Source: Lentilactobacillus sp. SPB1-3 (GTDB taxonomy: Bacteria > Bacillota > Bacilli > Lactobacillales > Lactobacillaceae). From it: a stretch of 64,000 nt of DNA. The stretch spans positions 1,178,001 through 1,242,000 of the forward strand of contig NZ_CP168151.1 of assembly GCF_026913205.2 (NCBI RefSeq), given 5' to 3'. Below, one piece after another: positions 7,884-16,363 of this stretch. Positions within the stretch are counted from its first letter, which is position 1. Each line of letters opens with the position of its first letter. Made by a program: the position numbers and the translations under genes. A model generated the notes under the pieces. That model was not told where the DNA came from and ran no database searches. It worked only from the letters and a program-made list of their open reading frames with translations.

Positions 7884-7901
7884 ATAATTCACCTCCGTTA
7901 A

Positions 7902-9299
7902 TTAATACTTATTTGGGGTCAATGGATAGTTTTTAGCTAAATAGTCGCCAAAAACATCCCGTAAGCTTTCATCATATAAAATTTCATTCTTACCAACAAT
8001 ATCGATGGTTGGGAAAAACGGCACAAACAAGTAGTGATCTGGCATGGCCACTTCGTAGGTCTCAATTGGGGAGACAGGTTCTTCATGAAATAACAACTGA
8101 CCGTTATCATTGAATCTAAGTCCACCATAGTGAAGTAGTCCAAAATACTTACCTCTAAATCCCATGCCCTTTTGTGGAAATTTAACCAAAAAATTGCGGT
8201 TCTTTTCCATTTCTTTCATTAACCGCCAAAGATCATAACCATTGAGTGTCACCTTCATCACATGCATGGCATGGGGCAGCATCTGATGTAATTGATTGCG
8301 ATCAATAACTCCTGCCGGCAAATTTGTTAAAAACAAACCTGAATTTAAGATGCCAATTTTAGTTTGTGCCTTATCCATTATTGCATGTAATCCTTCATCT
8401 ACCAAACGCGAGTGACCAATAAGGTTGGTGCCCATTTCAGTTGGAATACGAGCAATTTTATTCTTGGCAAGCAACATCTCACCTTGTTTTTCGTATCCTG
8501 AAATTTCTGAGGCATCTTCTGGTAACTCAGGTAAATCAGCTGTCTCGATGACCCTAGCTTTCTTTGAAATAACTCGATGATTCTCAAGCTCAAGTGTGAT
8601 TTCGCCAATATAATGCCCCCACTTTTCAGCGGCAGCTAAAATCGATTGGTTAACTTTCTCTCCATGAACCAAAAGATGATGGGTATGAGAACCAATAATT
8701 ACTGTTAAATCAGGAAATTTCCTTGCTAAAATTCTATCCTGATTAATTCCTAAATGACTCAATAAAACAACGATATCATACTTACCCTTATTTTGAGCTA
8801 ACAATTTTGGAATCACTTTTTCAGGTTCAATGGGTTGCCACCCTAAGATTGGATAAGTTAATGAATATGGAGCTGTCATCCCGAGAATTAATACTCTTGT
8901 ACCCTGTTCTGTCTTAATAATTTTATCAGGTTTTGCCCATGTTGGATAAACATTATTTTTGGCATTTAAAATATTGCCTAATACCACATCAAAATTGGCG
9001 TCCTTATATAATTCATCCAATTGGTCATGCGTATTAGTTAACCCCTCATTGTTACCGATTGTGACTGCATCATAATGAATTTGATTGAGCAATTCGACAT
9101 TGGCTGTACCATTAGTAACTTCAGTTAATGGATGAGCTCGATCCAAAGCGTCTCCTAAATCAACGGTTATAACGGAAGATCCTTTATATTGATTCAAAAT
9201 TTGCTGGCGTTCAGAAATCAAATATCGTCTGATTCTTGGCCAATTTTCTAAATGAGAATGTAAATCATTTGTATGCAAAATCGTCAATCGTTCTTTCAT
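7902..9299 (-). CDS. Metallophosphatase/5'-nucleotidase family protein (YunD)
   Basis: A calcineurin-like phosphoesterase with a 5'-nucleotidase C-terminal domain, 465 residues. The metal-binding motifs are HTNDLHSH near the start, DLGDALDR, a GNNEG in the place of the usual GNHE, LSHLG and GSHTHHL. No signal peptide is seen, so a cytosolic nucleotide hydrolase is likely, in contrast to secreted UshA. The ATG at 9299 has AAGGAA at suitable distance, and a GTG at 9311 is too close to it. The gene follows another metallophosphoesterase gene with almost no gap. Confidence 0.85.
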   Translation of the reverse strand: MKERLTILHTNDLHSHLENWPRIRRYLISERQQILNQYKGSSVITVDLGDALDRAHPLTEVTNGTANVELLNQIHYDAVTIGNNEGLTNTHDQLDELYKDANFDVVLGNILNAKNNVYPTWAKPDKIIKTEQGTRVLILGMTAPYSLTYPILGWQPIEPEKVIPKLLAQNKGKYDIVVLLSHLGINQDRILARKFPDLTVIIGSHTHHLLVHGEKVNQSILAAAEKWGHYIGEITLELENHRVISKKARVIETADLPELPEDASEISGYEKQGEMLLAKNKIARIPTEMGTNLIGHSRLVDEGLHAIMDKAQTKIGILNSGLFLTNLPAGVIDRNQLHQMLPHAMHVMKVTLNGYDLWRLMKEMEKNRNFLVKFPQKGMGFRGKYFGLLHYGGLRFNDNGQLLFHEEPVSPIETYEVAMPDHYLFVPFFPTIDIVGKNEILYDESLRDVFGDYLAKNYPLTPNKY

Positions 9300-9307
9300 A
9301 CTATGTG

Positions 9308-9916
9308 TCACTTCCTTTTTGCAAAATCAATTTCCTTTTGTTCAACTATTTTTTCAATTTGAGCTGAAGAAAGTGGTGTTCCAAAAGGAACCTTTTCTCC
9401 AAGATAATCCAATTCTGGGCTATCAATACCGACATTAATGTCCTCTTTAATTGGCACAGCATAATGATGGATATGACCGTGCAAATTAATAATTTGTTTA
9501 ACAATGCCCATCATCATTGGATAGTGCGTTAAATAATATTGCCGATGGTTCATCTTAATTAAAGCACCAACATCGTGAAACTCGAATTTCATGCCATCGC
9601 CTACTGAATGATTATAGTGCTCTAAATACTTAAATAAATCTCTGGAATCATGATTCCCCTTGATTAGGACTAGGCGCCCATTAAGCTGATCTAATACTTC
9701 AAAAATTTGTTCATATGCAGCTTTAGCTGGCCTAGTATGAAGCATAGCAATGTCTCCAAGGTGATATACAATATCATTTTCACCAACTGTTTTATTCCAA
9801 TTATCAATGATCGTGTTATTCATCTCTTCGACGTTTGCAAATGGTCTTGGAGCAAAATCACTCATACCTAATAACTGTTCATGAAAAAAGTGTGTATCTG
9901 ATGTAAAGTATTGCAT
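9308..9916 (-). CDS. Metallophosphoesterase family protein
   Basis: A 202-residue single-domain calcineurin-like phosphoesterase. The motifs are SDTHFFH (Asp7, His9), HLGDIAML, GNHD followed by SRD, and HGHIHH. Similar proteins are annotated as phosphoesterases of unknown substrate, often found on phage and bacterial chromosomes. It is full length, has a GGAGA ribosome site before its ATG, and heads the yunD-yutD-yutF cluster. Confidence 0.85.
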   Translation of the reverse strand: MQYFTSDTHFFHEQLLGMSDFAPRPFANVEEMNNTIIDNWNKTVGENDIVYHLGDIAMLHTRPAKAAYEQIFEVLDQLNGRLVLIKGNHDSRDLFKYLEHYNHSVGDGMKFEFHDVGALIKMNHRQYYLTHYPMMMGIVKQIINLHGHIHHYAVPIKEDINVGIDSPELDYLGEKVPFGTPLSSAQIEKIVEQKEIDFAKRK

Positions 9917-9997
9917 TTTATCGTCTCCAATGCTGTCTTATACAACAATGATAACACCTGGTTATTGGCCTGTAATCTAAAATGCCAGCGATTTTAA

Positions 9998-10055
9998 GCG
10001 ACAAAAAAGGTACTGGAGCAACTAAGACATCTCCAGTACCTTGTATATTTGTCGC
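9998..10055 (-). terminator. Terminator of the amino acid permease gene
   Basis: A 10-bp stem (10009-10018 with 10031-10040, GGTACTGGAG/CTCCAGTACC) is followed on the minus strand by TTTTTT. An outer GCGACAAA/TTTGTCGC pair (9998-10005 with 10048-10055) extends it. Confidence 0.8.
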
Positions 10056-10072
10056 ATGGTTATGTTAAATTA

Positions 10073-11446
10073 TTAATTCTGTTTTACCCGATCTGAAAAT
10101 ACTTTGAATAAATATAAAGCTAATAGCCAAGCAACTGAACCGATTAAAGCAATTAGTGTCTCAGTTTTAAATAGTAAGATGATGCCTACAAACACCAAAA
10201 ATGCTAAAACGAAATAATCTGAAATTGGATAAAAAGGCATTTTAAATACGAGTTGATTCTCAGAATTATTTTTCTTAACTGACTTGCGATATTTGAGATG
10301 GGCAATTACGATTGCCCCCCAAACAAACAAGAAACAGGTAGTGGCAACACTAGAAATAAAACTGAATACATTTCCAGGCATAAATACACTGACAATTACC
10401 ACTAAAGCAATGACTAAGGTTGAAAATACGATAGCATTAACTGGTATTTGTCGTTTTGATAGCTTACCAATTATCTTACCAAATTTGGATTTACTTTCGA
10501 ACGTCAACGAAAATAACATTCTACCAGTCGTAAAAATCGAACTATTACATGCTGATAATGCCGCAGTTAGCACAACAAAATTAATAATCATTGCAGCAGA
10601 ATTAACACCAATTCCTGAAAATACTTGCACAAATGGACTGCTGGTTGGGGAGATATGCTGCCAAGGGAAAATACTCATAAGTGCTAGTAATGAACCCACA
10701 TAAAACAGAATAACCCTCATAGGAACTTCGTTGATACTTTTAGGAATAATCACATCTGGATCCTGTGTCTCAGATGCTGTCATCCCGATCATCTCAATAC
10801 CCGCAAAACTAAACAAAACCATTTGAAATGATAACAAGAAGCCAGAAACATGATGAGGAAACATGCCACCTCGGCTAATATTTCCTATCGATGCATATCC
10901 GTACGGAGTCTTGTAATGAATAACTACCAAGACAACTCCAACAATGATTAACGCTATGATAGCCACAACCTTAATCATCGCGAACCAAAATTCAGTTTCA
11001 CCAAATGCCGCAACTGCAAAAATATTAATCAGAAACAAAACCAATAATATTATCAATCCTGTTAACCAGACTGGCATCTTTGGAAACCAAAATTGAATAT
11101 ATAGACCAGAAGCCGTGACCTCTGCCATCGCGATTGCTACCCAACATGTCCAGTATGTCCAACCAATGACAAAATGGGCCTTGTCACCCATATATTTTTT
11201 TATGAAATGAACAAACGAGTTACTATTTACATCTGATACTAATAACTCACCGAGCGCTCGCATTAACAAAAAACAAGCAATACCAGCTATTATGTAAGCA
11301 AATATGATTGCTGGTCCTGCTAAATGAATAGATTGGCCAGCACCAAGAAACAATCCGGTACCAATTGTACCGCCCAATGCAATCAACTGAACATGTCGAT
11401 TCTTCAATCCTCGCGACAACTGTTCATCTTCACCATTAGATTGCAA
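10073..11446 (-). CDS. Amino acid permease (APC superfamily, AAT family)
   Basis: A 457-residue integral membrane transporter with about 12 hydrophobic segments. The AAT-family signature follows a short hydrophilic N-terminus: LSRGLKNRHVQLIALGGTIG at about 10-29, then GTGLFLGAG. Family members import amino acids by proton symport. The sequence resembles the CycA branch (D-Ala/D-Ser/Gly) as well as general permeases, so the substrate is left open. The TTG start (11446) lies 7 nt after GGAGGTG. Monocistronic with its own promoter and terminator. Confidence 0.85.
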   Translation of the reverse strand: MQSNGEDEQLSRGLKNRHVQLIALGGTIGTGLFLGAGQSIHLAGPAIIFAYIIAGIACFLLMRALGELLVSDVNSNSFVHFIKKYMGDKAHFVIGWTYWTCWVAIAMAEVTASGLYIQFWFPKMPVWLTGLIILLVLFLINIFAVAAFGETEFWFAMIKVVAIIALIIVGVVLVVIHYKTPYGYASIGNISRGGMFPHHVSGFLLSFQMVLFSFAGIEMIGMTASETQDPDVIIPKSINEVPMRVILFYVGSLLALMSIFPWQHISPTSSPFVQVFSGIGVNSAAMIINFVVLTAALSACNSSIFTTGRMLFSLTFESKSKFGKIIGKLSKRQIPVNAIVFSTLVIALVVIVSVFMPGNVFSFISSVATTCFLFVWGAIVIAHLKYRKSVKKNNSENQLVFKMPFYPISDYFVLAFLVFVGIILLFKTETLIALIGSVAWLLALYLFKVFSDRVKQN

Positions 11447-11489
11447 AAATCCACCTCCGAAATAATTACCTATTTAAAGTTACTATGTT

Positions 11490-11519
11490 ATTGTATCATT
11501 TATTTTTAATAAATATCAA
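11490..11519 (-). promoter_or_regulatory. Promoter of the amino acid permease
   Basis: On the minus strand TTGATA (11519-11514), an 18-nt spacer and extended -10 TGATACAAT (hexamer 11495-11490). The -35 abuts the ackA terminator stem. Confidence 0.6.
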
Positions 11520-11547
11520 AAAAGCCGTGAGTTTACTCACGGCTTTT
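11519..11547. terminator. ackA terminator
   Basis: An AAGCCGTGAG/CTCACGGCTT stem (about 11520-11531 with 11536-11547) and a 4-nt loop, with a T run on the minus side and TTTT on the plus side. It ends the comG-ytxK-ackA direction of transcription. Confidence 0.9.
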
Positions 11548-11555
11548 GATTTATA

Positions 11556-12746
11556 TTATTTACGTAATCTTTCGATGTCTCGAACGATCATTAATTCTTC
11601 ATCAGTAGGAATTAATAATGTCTTCACAGTTGCATCATCAGTACTAATATCTCTTTCGACACCACGAACATTGTTCTTTTCTGGGTCAACTTTGATACCA
11701 AAGTATGATAATTGATCAGTAACTTCTTGTCTTAAAGTGATACTATTTTCACCAATACCTGCAGTAAATACCAAGGCATCGATACCACCCATTTCGGCTA
11801 CATAACTACCAACGTATCTTACCACGCGATTCATGAACATATCACGTGCAAGATGAGCACGATGATTATCATTTTGTGCTTCTTCGACTTCACGCATATC
11901 AGCTGAAACACCAGAAATTCCAATCAAACCTGATTTATTATTTAAGATATCAATCATGTCATCATAATTGGTGATATTTTCTTTATCCATAATGTATTGA
12001 AGTAACGAAGGATCTACGTCCCCTGAACGAGTCGCCATGGTAATTCCGGCAACTGGAGAAAAGCCCATTGATGTATCATATGACTTACCATCTTTGATTG
12101 CGTCGATAGATGCTCCCGCACCAAGATGCAATACAACAAGTTTTAAGTCTTCAAGAGGTTTGCCAAGCATATCAGCTGCTCTTTGTGAGACATAACGGTA
12201 ACTTGTACCATGCGCACCATATTTTCTTGCCTTGTGTTTTTCATAATATTCATAAGGCAAGCTGTACATATAGTTAATTTCAGGTAATGTAGTGTGGAAT
12301 GAAGTATCGAACACAGCCACACTGATAACATCAGGCAAGATTTTCTTAAATGCCTTGATTCCCAAAACATTAGCTGGTTCGTGTAAAGGAGCAAATTCTC
12401 TCAATGATTCGATTTCGCCCAAAGTCTTATTATCAATAATTACAGAATCAGTGAAGTACTCACCACCTGCAACTACACGATGACCAACACCGGTAATTTC
12501 GTTGAAACTTTCTAAAATTTTTAAACTAATTAATTTATCAAGCAACAATTTAATTGCTTCATCATGGTTTTCAATATCTAATGTATCGGTGTATTTTTGA
12601 CCATCGCCATACTTGATTTCAACATCTGAACTGCCAAGACCAATTCTTTCAATGGCTCCCAAAGCTAACAACTTTTCGTTTGGCATCTCAAAAAGTTTGA
12701 ATTTTAATGTAGAACTTCCAGCATTAATAGCAATCGATTTTCCCAT
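11556..12746 (-). CDS. ackA: Acetate kinase
   Basis: Converts acetyl phosphate and ADP to acetate and ATP, giving substrate-level ATP in the cytosol. The protein has 396 residues, normal for the family. The ASKHA signature NAGSSTLKFKLFEM begins at about residue 8. The substrate-pocket Arg lies in GHRVVAGG, signature 2 is GAHGTSYRYVS, and the phosphate-binding loop is HLGAGASI. GFSPVAGITMATRSGDVDP and FTAGIGENS complete the active site. GAGGAG precedes the ATG. Only 21 nt separate it from ytxK, so cotranscription is likely, as in Bacillus-type comG-ytxK-ackA neighbourhoods. Confidence 0.95.
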   Translation of the reverse strand: MGKSIAINAGSSTLKFKLFEMPNEKLLALGAIERIGLGSSDVEIKYGDGQKYTDTLDIENHDEAIKLLLDKLISLKILESFNEITGVGHRVVAGGEYFTDSVIIDNKTLGEIESLREFAPLHEPANVLGIKAFKKILPDVISVAVFDTSFHTTLPEINYMYSLPYEYYEKHKARKYGAHGTSYRYVSQRAADMLGKPLEDLKLVVLHLGAGASIDAIKDGKSYDTSMGFSPVAGITMATRSGDVDPSLLQYIMDKENITNYDDMIDILNNKSGLIGISGVSADMREVEEAQNDNHRAHLARDMFMNRVVRYVGSYVAEMGGIDALVFTAGIGENSITLRQEVTDQLSYFGIKVDPEKNNVRGVERDISTDDATVKTLLIPTDEELMIVRDIERLRK

Positions 12747-12767
12747 AATAGTAATTACTCCTCAATT

Positions 12768-13739
12768 TTATTTGGACATATTATTTTTACGCCACTCATC
12801 AATTTCAGTAAGGAAATTTTGAACTCCCTTAGCGTCTTTGAATGACGGAAATTCACCTAACATAACTGGTTCAGCCTGCTTAGCATCGCCACCGACCTTC
12901 TGCAAAATTAAAATCGACTTTTGAGCCGTTTCGTTTGCAAATAAATCCTTTGGTAGATTAAGCAATCCCTGTAAATAAACTTTGCCTTGCATCCATTTTA
13001 GCAAAGATTTGGCTTCATCGGACTTAAATATTGCAGATGGAACGAGAAAAATTCCCACTCCACCATCCGCTAGATGATTTGCTGCCATCTCAAGAAACAA
13101 ATGATGAACGAAAGAATGGCCTTTTTCTGCCTTTGTTTCGAAATTAGCAACATTTTCATCAATTGGATAATAGCCGATTGGTAAATCTGAAACAATTAGA
13201 TCTACCTTGGGAACCATCACGTCGGTGATTGCATCTTCGTGATACAAGTCAGCTTGAATCTGTTGAAGCTCAAATGAACTGGCAGCAATTTCAAACATGG
13301 CATCATCATTTTCTAATCCATAGGGATGAGCTTCAACATTAATATTGTTGGTTAGGCCATTGATTACAGTAGTTAATAAGTTTCCTGTTCCCATTGCTGG
13401 ATCCAGGATACTAAGGGACTGGCGATTTTCTAATAATCCAGAAGCGATATAACTTACTACGTCACCAATTGTATCTGGAGTTAACTGATAATTAGCTTGC
13501 AATTGATCCGCCTTTGAAACTTTCAAAATCATCATTTGCAAAGCCTTACGCATCGTATTCGGTTCGTATTCGATTTGATCAAACTTATCGATTTCGGTCT
13601 GAATTCTCTTTGCATCAGCATCACTGATTTCTCCACCTTGAGGAGAACCATCAAGAATATCACCCAATGCTTCTATCAGCGCATCCACCGATGACGAATC
13701 TCTGGTATTTTTTACAATTCCAGTAATCGTATCGAACAC
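12768..13739 (-). CDS. YtxK family N6-adenine-like DNA methyltransferase homologue
   Basis: A class I SAM-dependent methyltransferase related to type I restriction M subunits. The SAM motif is DPAMGTGNLL, and the catalytic motif, normally NPPY, is SDLPIGYY, as in other YtxK proteins, so the methylation target is unknown. It is encoded right after the comG operon. The GTG at 13739 is the first standard start, but it has no ribosome site and removes part of the first helix. The open frame continues upstream as LSDEQITKIFN, and a CTG at 13772 lies 9 nt after AAAAGGGG. That CTG is a plausible real start (inference). Confidence 0.75.
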   Translation of the reverse strand: MFDTITGIVKNTRDSSSVDALIEALGDILDGSPQGGEISDADAKRIQTEIDKFDQIEYEPNTMRKALQMMILKVSKADQLQANYQLTPDTIGDVVSYIASGLLENRQSLSILDPAMGTGNLLTTVINGLTNNINVEAHPYGLENDDAMFEIAASSFELQQIQADLYHEDAITDVMVPKVDLIVSDLPIGYYPIDENVANFETKAEKGHSFVHHLFLEMAANHLADGGVGIFLVPSAIFKSDEAKSLLKWMQGKVYLQGLLNLPKDLFANETAQKSILILQKVGGDAKQAEPVMLGEFPSFKDAKGVQNFLTEIDEWRKNNMSK

Positions 13740-13781
13740 ATTAAAAATTTTGGTAATCTGTTCATCACTCAGCTTACTCAG

Positions 13782-13828
13782 CCCCTTTTCACAAGTATTT
13801 GTACTGTTAAATACTACCAGAAAAGGGG
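13782..13828 (-). promoter_or_regulatory. Hairpin enclosing the putative ytxK Shine-Dalgarno
   Basis: CCCCTTTTC (13782-13790) pairs with GAAAAGGGG (13820-13828), and an inner AGTATTT/AAATACT stem (13794-13800 with 13809-13815) closes an 8-nt loop. On the minus strand the 3' arm carries AAAAGGGG, the only good ribosome site before ytxK. No U run follows, so this is not a normal terminator. Confidence 0.6.
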
Positions 13829-13867
13829 TATGAAATTCAAGATAGATATTAGTTCACAAAGTCTATT

Positions 13868-14041
13868 TTAACGGTAACTTTCGACTAATTCGCCGATATT
13901 GCTATGTTGATGATAAAAACCCGTTACTTGAATAATTAAACAGAAAGTGATGATAGTGGCAAATATAATTGCGACGACCGTTAAATAACCTGATTGCTGT
14001 TCATTTCTTTGAAGAAACCAAAGCTCGATATCTCTCACCAT
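13868..14041 (-). CDS. comGG: ComGG-like minor pseudopilin, short
   Basis: Last gene of the comG operon by position. The product from ATG 14041 is 57 residues. It has a hydrophobic segment (SGYLTVVAIIFATIITFCLIIQV) preceded by a charged N-terminus, as in ComGG, and no classical prepilin cleavage motif. Only about 18 residues follow the membrane segment, much shorter than usual ComGG. Another frame just beyond encodes KVTVKIDFVN before a stop, which resembles a pseudopilin C-terminus, so a frameshift is possible. The start is uncertain because the frame stays open upstream within comGF. Confidence 0.55.
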   Translation of the reverse strand: MVRDIELWFLQRNEQQSGYLTVVAIIFATIITFCLIIQVTGFYHQHSNIGELVESYR

Positions 14042-14423
14042 TTTCAAAAATGACCGTAATTTCCGGTCTATCCTTTGCCTTGCTGAATTCAATTTTCTTA
14101 ACATTTTGAACGAGCGGAATGTATCCATTAGTTTCACCTGCTAACGTGACGATGTTTTTAACTTTTTTAATCCGATAATACTTGTTATTCGATTTACTAT
14201 CTAACAAAATTCCTTGTTTCTTTGGATTCTCAAATTTGAATTTAAATTTGTCATTTTCTATCAAACTAATAAATCTATAAAAAGAAATTTGCTGATAGTT
14301 CGCGGGGGTGTTCACAATTTTTAAATTCCACAACAAAATACCAAAACTAAATATGATAATTGCCATACTAACAATTGTTTCAGCAAGTAAAAAACCACCG
14401 CTATGGTTTCTTATTTTTGGCAT
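14001..14423 (-). CDS. comGF: ComGF minor pseudopilin
   Basis: A 140-residue component of the competence pseudopilus used for DNA uptake. A short basic leader ending in GG precedes a hydrophobic N-helix (FLLAETIVSMAIIIFSFGILL), typical of type IV prepilins processed by ComC. The C-terminal part (KKIEFSKAKDRPEITVIFENGERYR) matches the ComGF family. The start is the ATG at 14423, preceded by GAGGTGG. Overlaps both neighbouring comG genes, indicating coupled translation. Confidence 0.8.
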   Translation of the reverse strand: MPKIRNHSGGFLLAETIVSMAIIIFSFGILLWNLKIVNTPANYQQISFYRFISLIENDKFKFKFENPKKQGILLDSKSNNKYYRIKKVKNIVTLAGETNGYIPLVQNVKKIEFSKAKDRPEITVIFENGERYRALVSSKK

Positions 14424-14595
14424 TCGCCACCACCTCATATTTAATTCGACTTTGCTCTAAACGAAGATGGTCTTGGACATTTTGTTGATATATTTCATGA
14501 CTGATCATTAGGTACAAACTACTGAATAAAGTTATGATAGTTAATCCTATCAATGAATCAATCAAGGTAAATCCTGATAGATTATTTTTCCTCAA
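14401..14595 (-). CDS. comGE: ComGE-like minor pseudopilin
   Basis: A 64-residue prepilin-like protein. The leader RKNNLSG is followed by FTLIDSLIGLTIITLFSSLYL, with the prepilin peptidase site after the Gly. The chosen start is TTG at 14595, 8 nt after GGGGAGG. Longer in-frame starts at up to 14655 would bury the prepilin motif behind a long leader and are rejected. It is positioned fifth in the comG operon, overlapping comGD by 14 nt and comGF by 23 nt. Confidence 0.7.
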   Translation of the reverse strand: MRKNNLSGFTLIDSLIGLTIITLFSSLYLMISHEIYQQNVQDHLRLEQSRIKYEVVANAKNKKP

Positions 14596-15022
14596 TAACG
14601 AAGCCTCCCCAACCCAATTGAATTTTTTGTTTATACACAACTTGATTAAAATCATTTAACCAGCGAATACTTTGTGGACTTGAAAAGCCACTATCTGTAA
14701 TGATAATTTCCTTATGGTTATTAGGATGAATAGTCGGGGGATACCTAATTTTAAAGCCATCTGTTTTAGAACGATATTCGTAAAAATGAATTTCATTTTT
14801 ATCACTTTCAATTGAAATTTTAGTCATCGAATGCTTAAGCAAACAATGATTTTGCACAGTTTTAAAACATCGATTATATTCTTCAAAAAATACTCGTTCA
14901 GATAATTTTCTCTGACGTAACGCGGTCCCAAAACTAATAGTCAATCCAAGAATTAGTGAAGTCACCATTAACACCACAACACTCTCCGCCACGGTAAATC
15001 CCGACCTATTTAACAACTTCAT
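14582..15022 (-). CDS. comGD: ComGD minor pseudopilin
   Basis: A 146-residue pseudopilin. The leader KLLNRSG and the processing site before FTVAESVVVLMVTSLILGL are clear, with the conserved Glu5 of mature pilins in VAES. The C-terminal half (SIRWLNDFNQVVYKQKIQLGWGGFVIEEK) is beta-rich as in the family. The ATG at 15022 is preferred because it gives a short leader. A GTG at 15043 is also open. Translation is probably coupled to comGC, which ends at 15006. Confidence 0.8.
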   Translation of the reverse strand: MKLLNRSGFTVAESVVVLMVTSLILGLTISFGTALRQRKLSERVFFEEYNRCFKTVQNHCLLKHSMTKISIESDKNEIHFYEYRSKTDGFKIRYPPTIHPNNHKEIIITDSGFSSPQSIRWLNDFNQVVYKQKIQLGWGGFVIEEK

Positions 15023-15335
15023 TGTTCTTAATTTCAATTCCACTTGCTTGGGCTTCTTTTAGCTGCTTTTGACTAAGGTAGCCTTTTTTCTGTAAATCAA
15101 TCAAAGTAACTTTAGATTGATTGGGAAACTCGGTCTCGTACGCATCAAATTGAGATTGAACCACGGATACCATGGCATTTGCATGAATCCCTTGTGCATG
15201 TTTACGTTGGTTAGATAAATTGGGGATGATAATTAAAATCAACAGCGAAATTATAAAAAGAACTATTGTCATCTCAATCAACGTAAATCCGCCTGCTTGT
15301 TTCTTGATTTTATTGTTTAAAATTGTCTTTTTCAT
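15006..15335 (-). CDS. comGC: ComGC major competence pseudopilin
   Basis: Main subunit of the transformation pseudopilus on the cell surface. It has 109 residues from ATG 15335, 11 nt after AAGGAG. A longer open frame upstream lies inside comGB and is rejected. A basic leader (KKTILNNKIKKQAGG) is followed by FTLIEMTIVLFIISLLILIII with the mature Glu5. The soluble domain ends in KKGYLSQKQLKEAQASGIEIKN. It would be cleaved and N-methylated by ComC, which is not in this window. Confidence 0.9.
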   Translation of the reverse strand: MKKTILNNKIKKQAGGFTLIEMTIVLFIISLLILIIIPNLSNQRKHAQGIHANAMVSVVQSQFDAYETEFPNQSKVTLIDLQKKGYLSQKQLKEAQASGIEIKNNEVVK

Positions 15336-15337
15336 TC

Positions 15338-16363
15338 TTAATAAATCTCCTTCAATGAGCCATAAATCGGCATCAATAGTTGGTAATATGCCAATACAAT
15401 TGCTACACCAATGGCGCAAAACATTACAGGCTGCACCAAGTTGATCAATCGGTCGACTCTTCTCGAAAATTCCTCAAAATGCTTCTGGGAATAAGCGTTC
15501 ATTGATTGGGCAATTTGTGGGGTCGTTAAGCCAGTATTAAAAAAATTGATCATCTCTTTTGAAATAAAGGCATATTTTGACACAACGATCTTGATGTCTA
15601 CACCATCAACCAATTCTCGGTTTAACGAGGTACCTAAATTGTGTAGCAATGAATTCCTTTCAAAGGTGTTTAACAATTCAATAATTTCTTTACTAGGTAG
15701 ACCATTTCTTAACATAACAGCCAAATTACCAGCTAAATAATAATTTATATATGACTGCATTACTTGACCCACCAACGGAAATCGAATTAAAATCGCCATC
15801 TTTTGAATCTTAGTTTTTTGCTTAACCTCATATGCTGCAGTTCCAAGTATTATCAAGAACATAAAAATCACACACCATGTAAATAAATTATGTGAATCCA
15901 CTGAAGTATTGGTAGTAGCGATTTCGGAAACACTTGGCATAATCACGACTTTAATTCCCACGACTAATAACGTGAGCATACCCAATAAAAAGAATGGATA
16001 AAGCAGAATTTCTTGAATTTTTTTCATTTGTCGTTGTCTTGCTTCAAAGAACCGACCTAGTTCGGTCAAAGTTACCGACAGTTGCCCATGACGTTCAGCC
16101 ACCATAAGTTGTTGATATGTTTCCACGTCAATAAAAGGTCTAACACTGAGTGCAAACTGCATCCCATTAGACAAATCATTTGCAATTTGACTGACTGCCT
16201 TAGCAAGTTTAGGCTCCGTCTCAACCGTGAATTCAAGAGCATGATCAAGTGAAAAACCTGAAGCAATTAAATTCCCGACATTTTTGAAGAAATAAGCTTT
16301 GGTATTAATCGGCCACTTATCCGAATTCATAGCGTTCAGCTTCCACATCAGTGATTTCACCAT
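15338..16363 (-). CDS. comGB: ComGB pseudopilus platform membrane protein
   Basis: A type II secretion GspF-domain membrane protein of 341 residues that anchors pseudopilus assembly. Two GspF repeats are visible: GNLIASGFSLDHALEF near the start and MLRNGLPSKEIIELL in the second half. There are hydrophobic segments at about 120-140, 165-185 and 312-335. The ATG at 16363 is supported by AGGGGG 6 nt upstream. It overlaps comGA by 47 nt. Works with the ComGA ATPase and the ComGC pilin. Confidence 0.9.
   Translation of the reverse strand: MVKSLMWKLNAMNSDKWPINTKAYFFKNVGNLIASGFSLDHALEFTVETEPKLAKAVSQIANDLSNGMQFALSVRPFIDVETYQQLMVAERHGQLSVTLTELGRFFEARQRQMKKIQEILLYPFFLLGMLTLLVVGIKVVIMPSVSEIATTNTSVDSHNLFTWCVIFMFLIILGTAAYEVKQKTKIQKMAILIRFPLVGQVMQSYINYYLAGNLAVMLRNGLPSKEIIELLNTFERNSLLHNLGTSLNRELVDGVDIKIVVSKYAFISKEMINFFNTGLTTPQIAQSMNAYSQKHFEEFSRRVDRLINLVQPVMFCAIGVAIVLAYYQLLMPIYGSLKEIY

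Noticed and set aside
9998-10055. Nested inverted repeats as a phage attachment site or small RNA
   Set aside because: Position right after the permease stop and the T run on the minus strand make a normal terminator the simplest reading.
15336-15419. Longer start for comGC
   Set aside because: Lies inside comGB and would put 28 extra residues before the prepilin leader. AAGGAG precedes ATG 15335.
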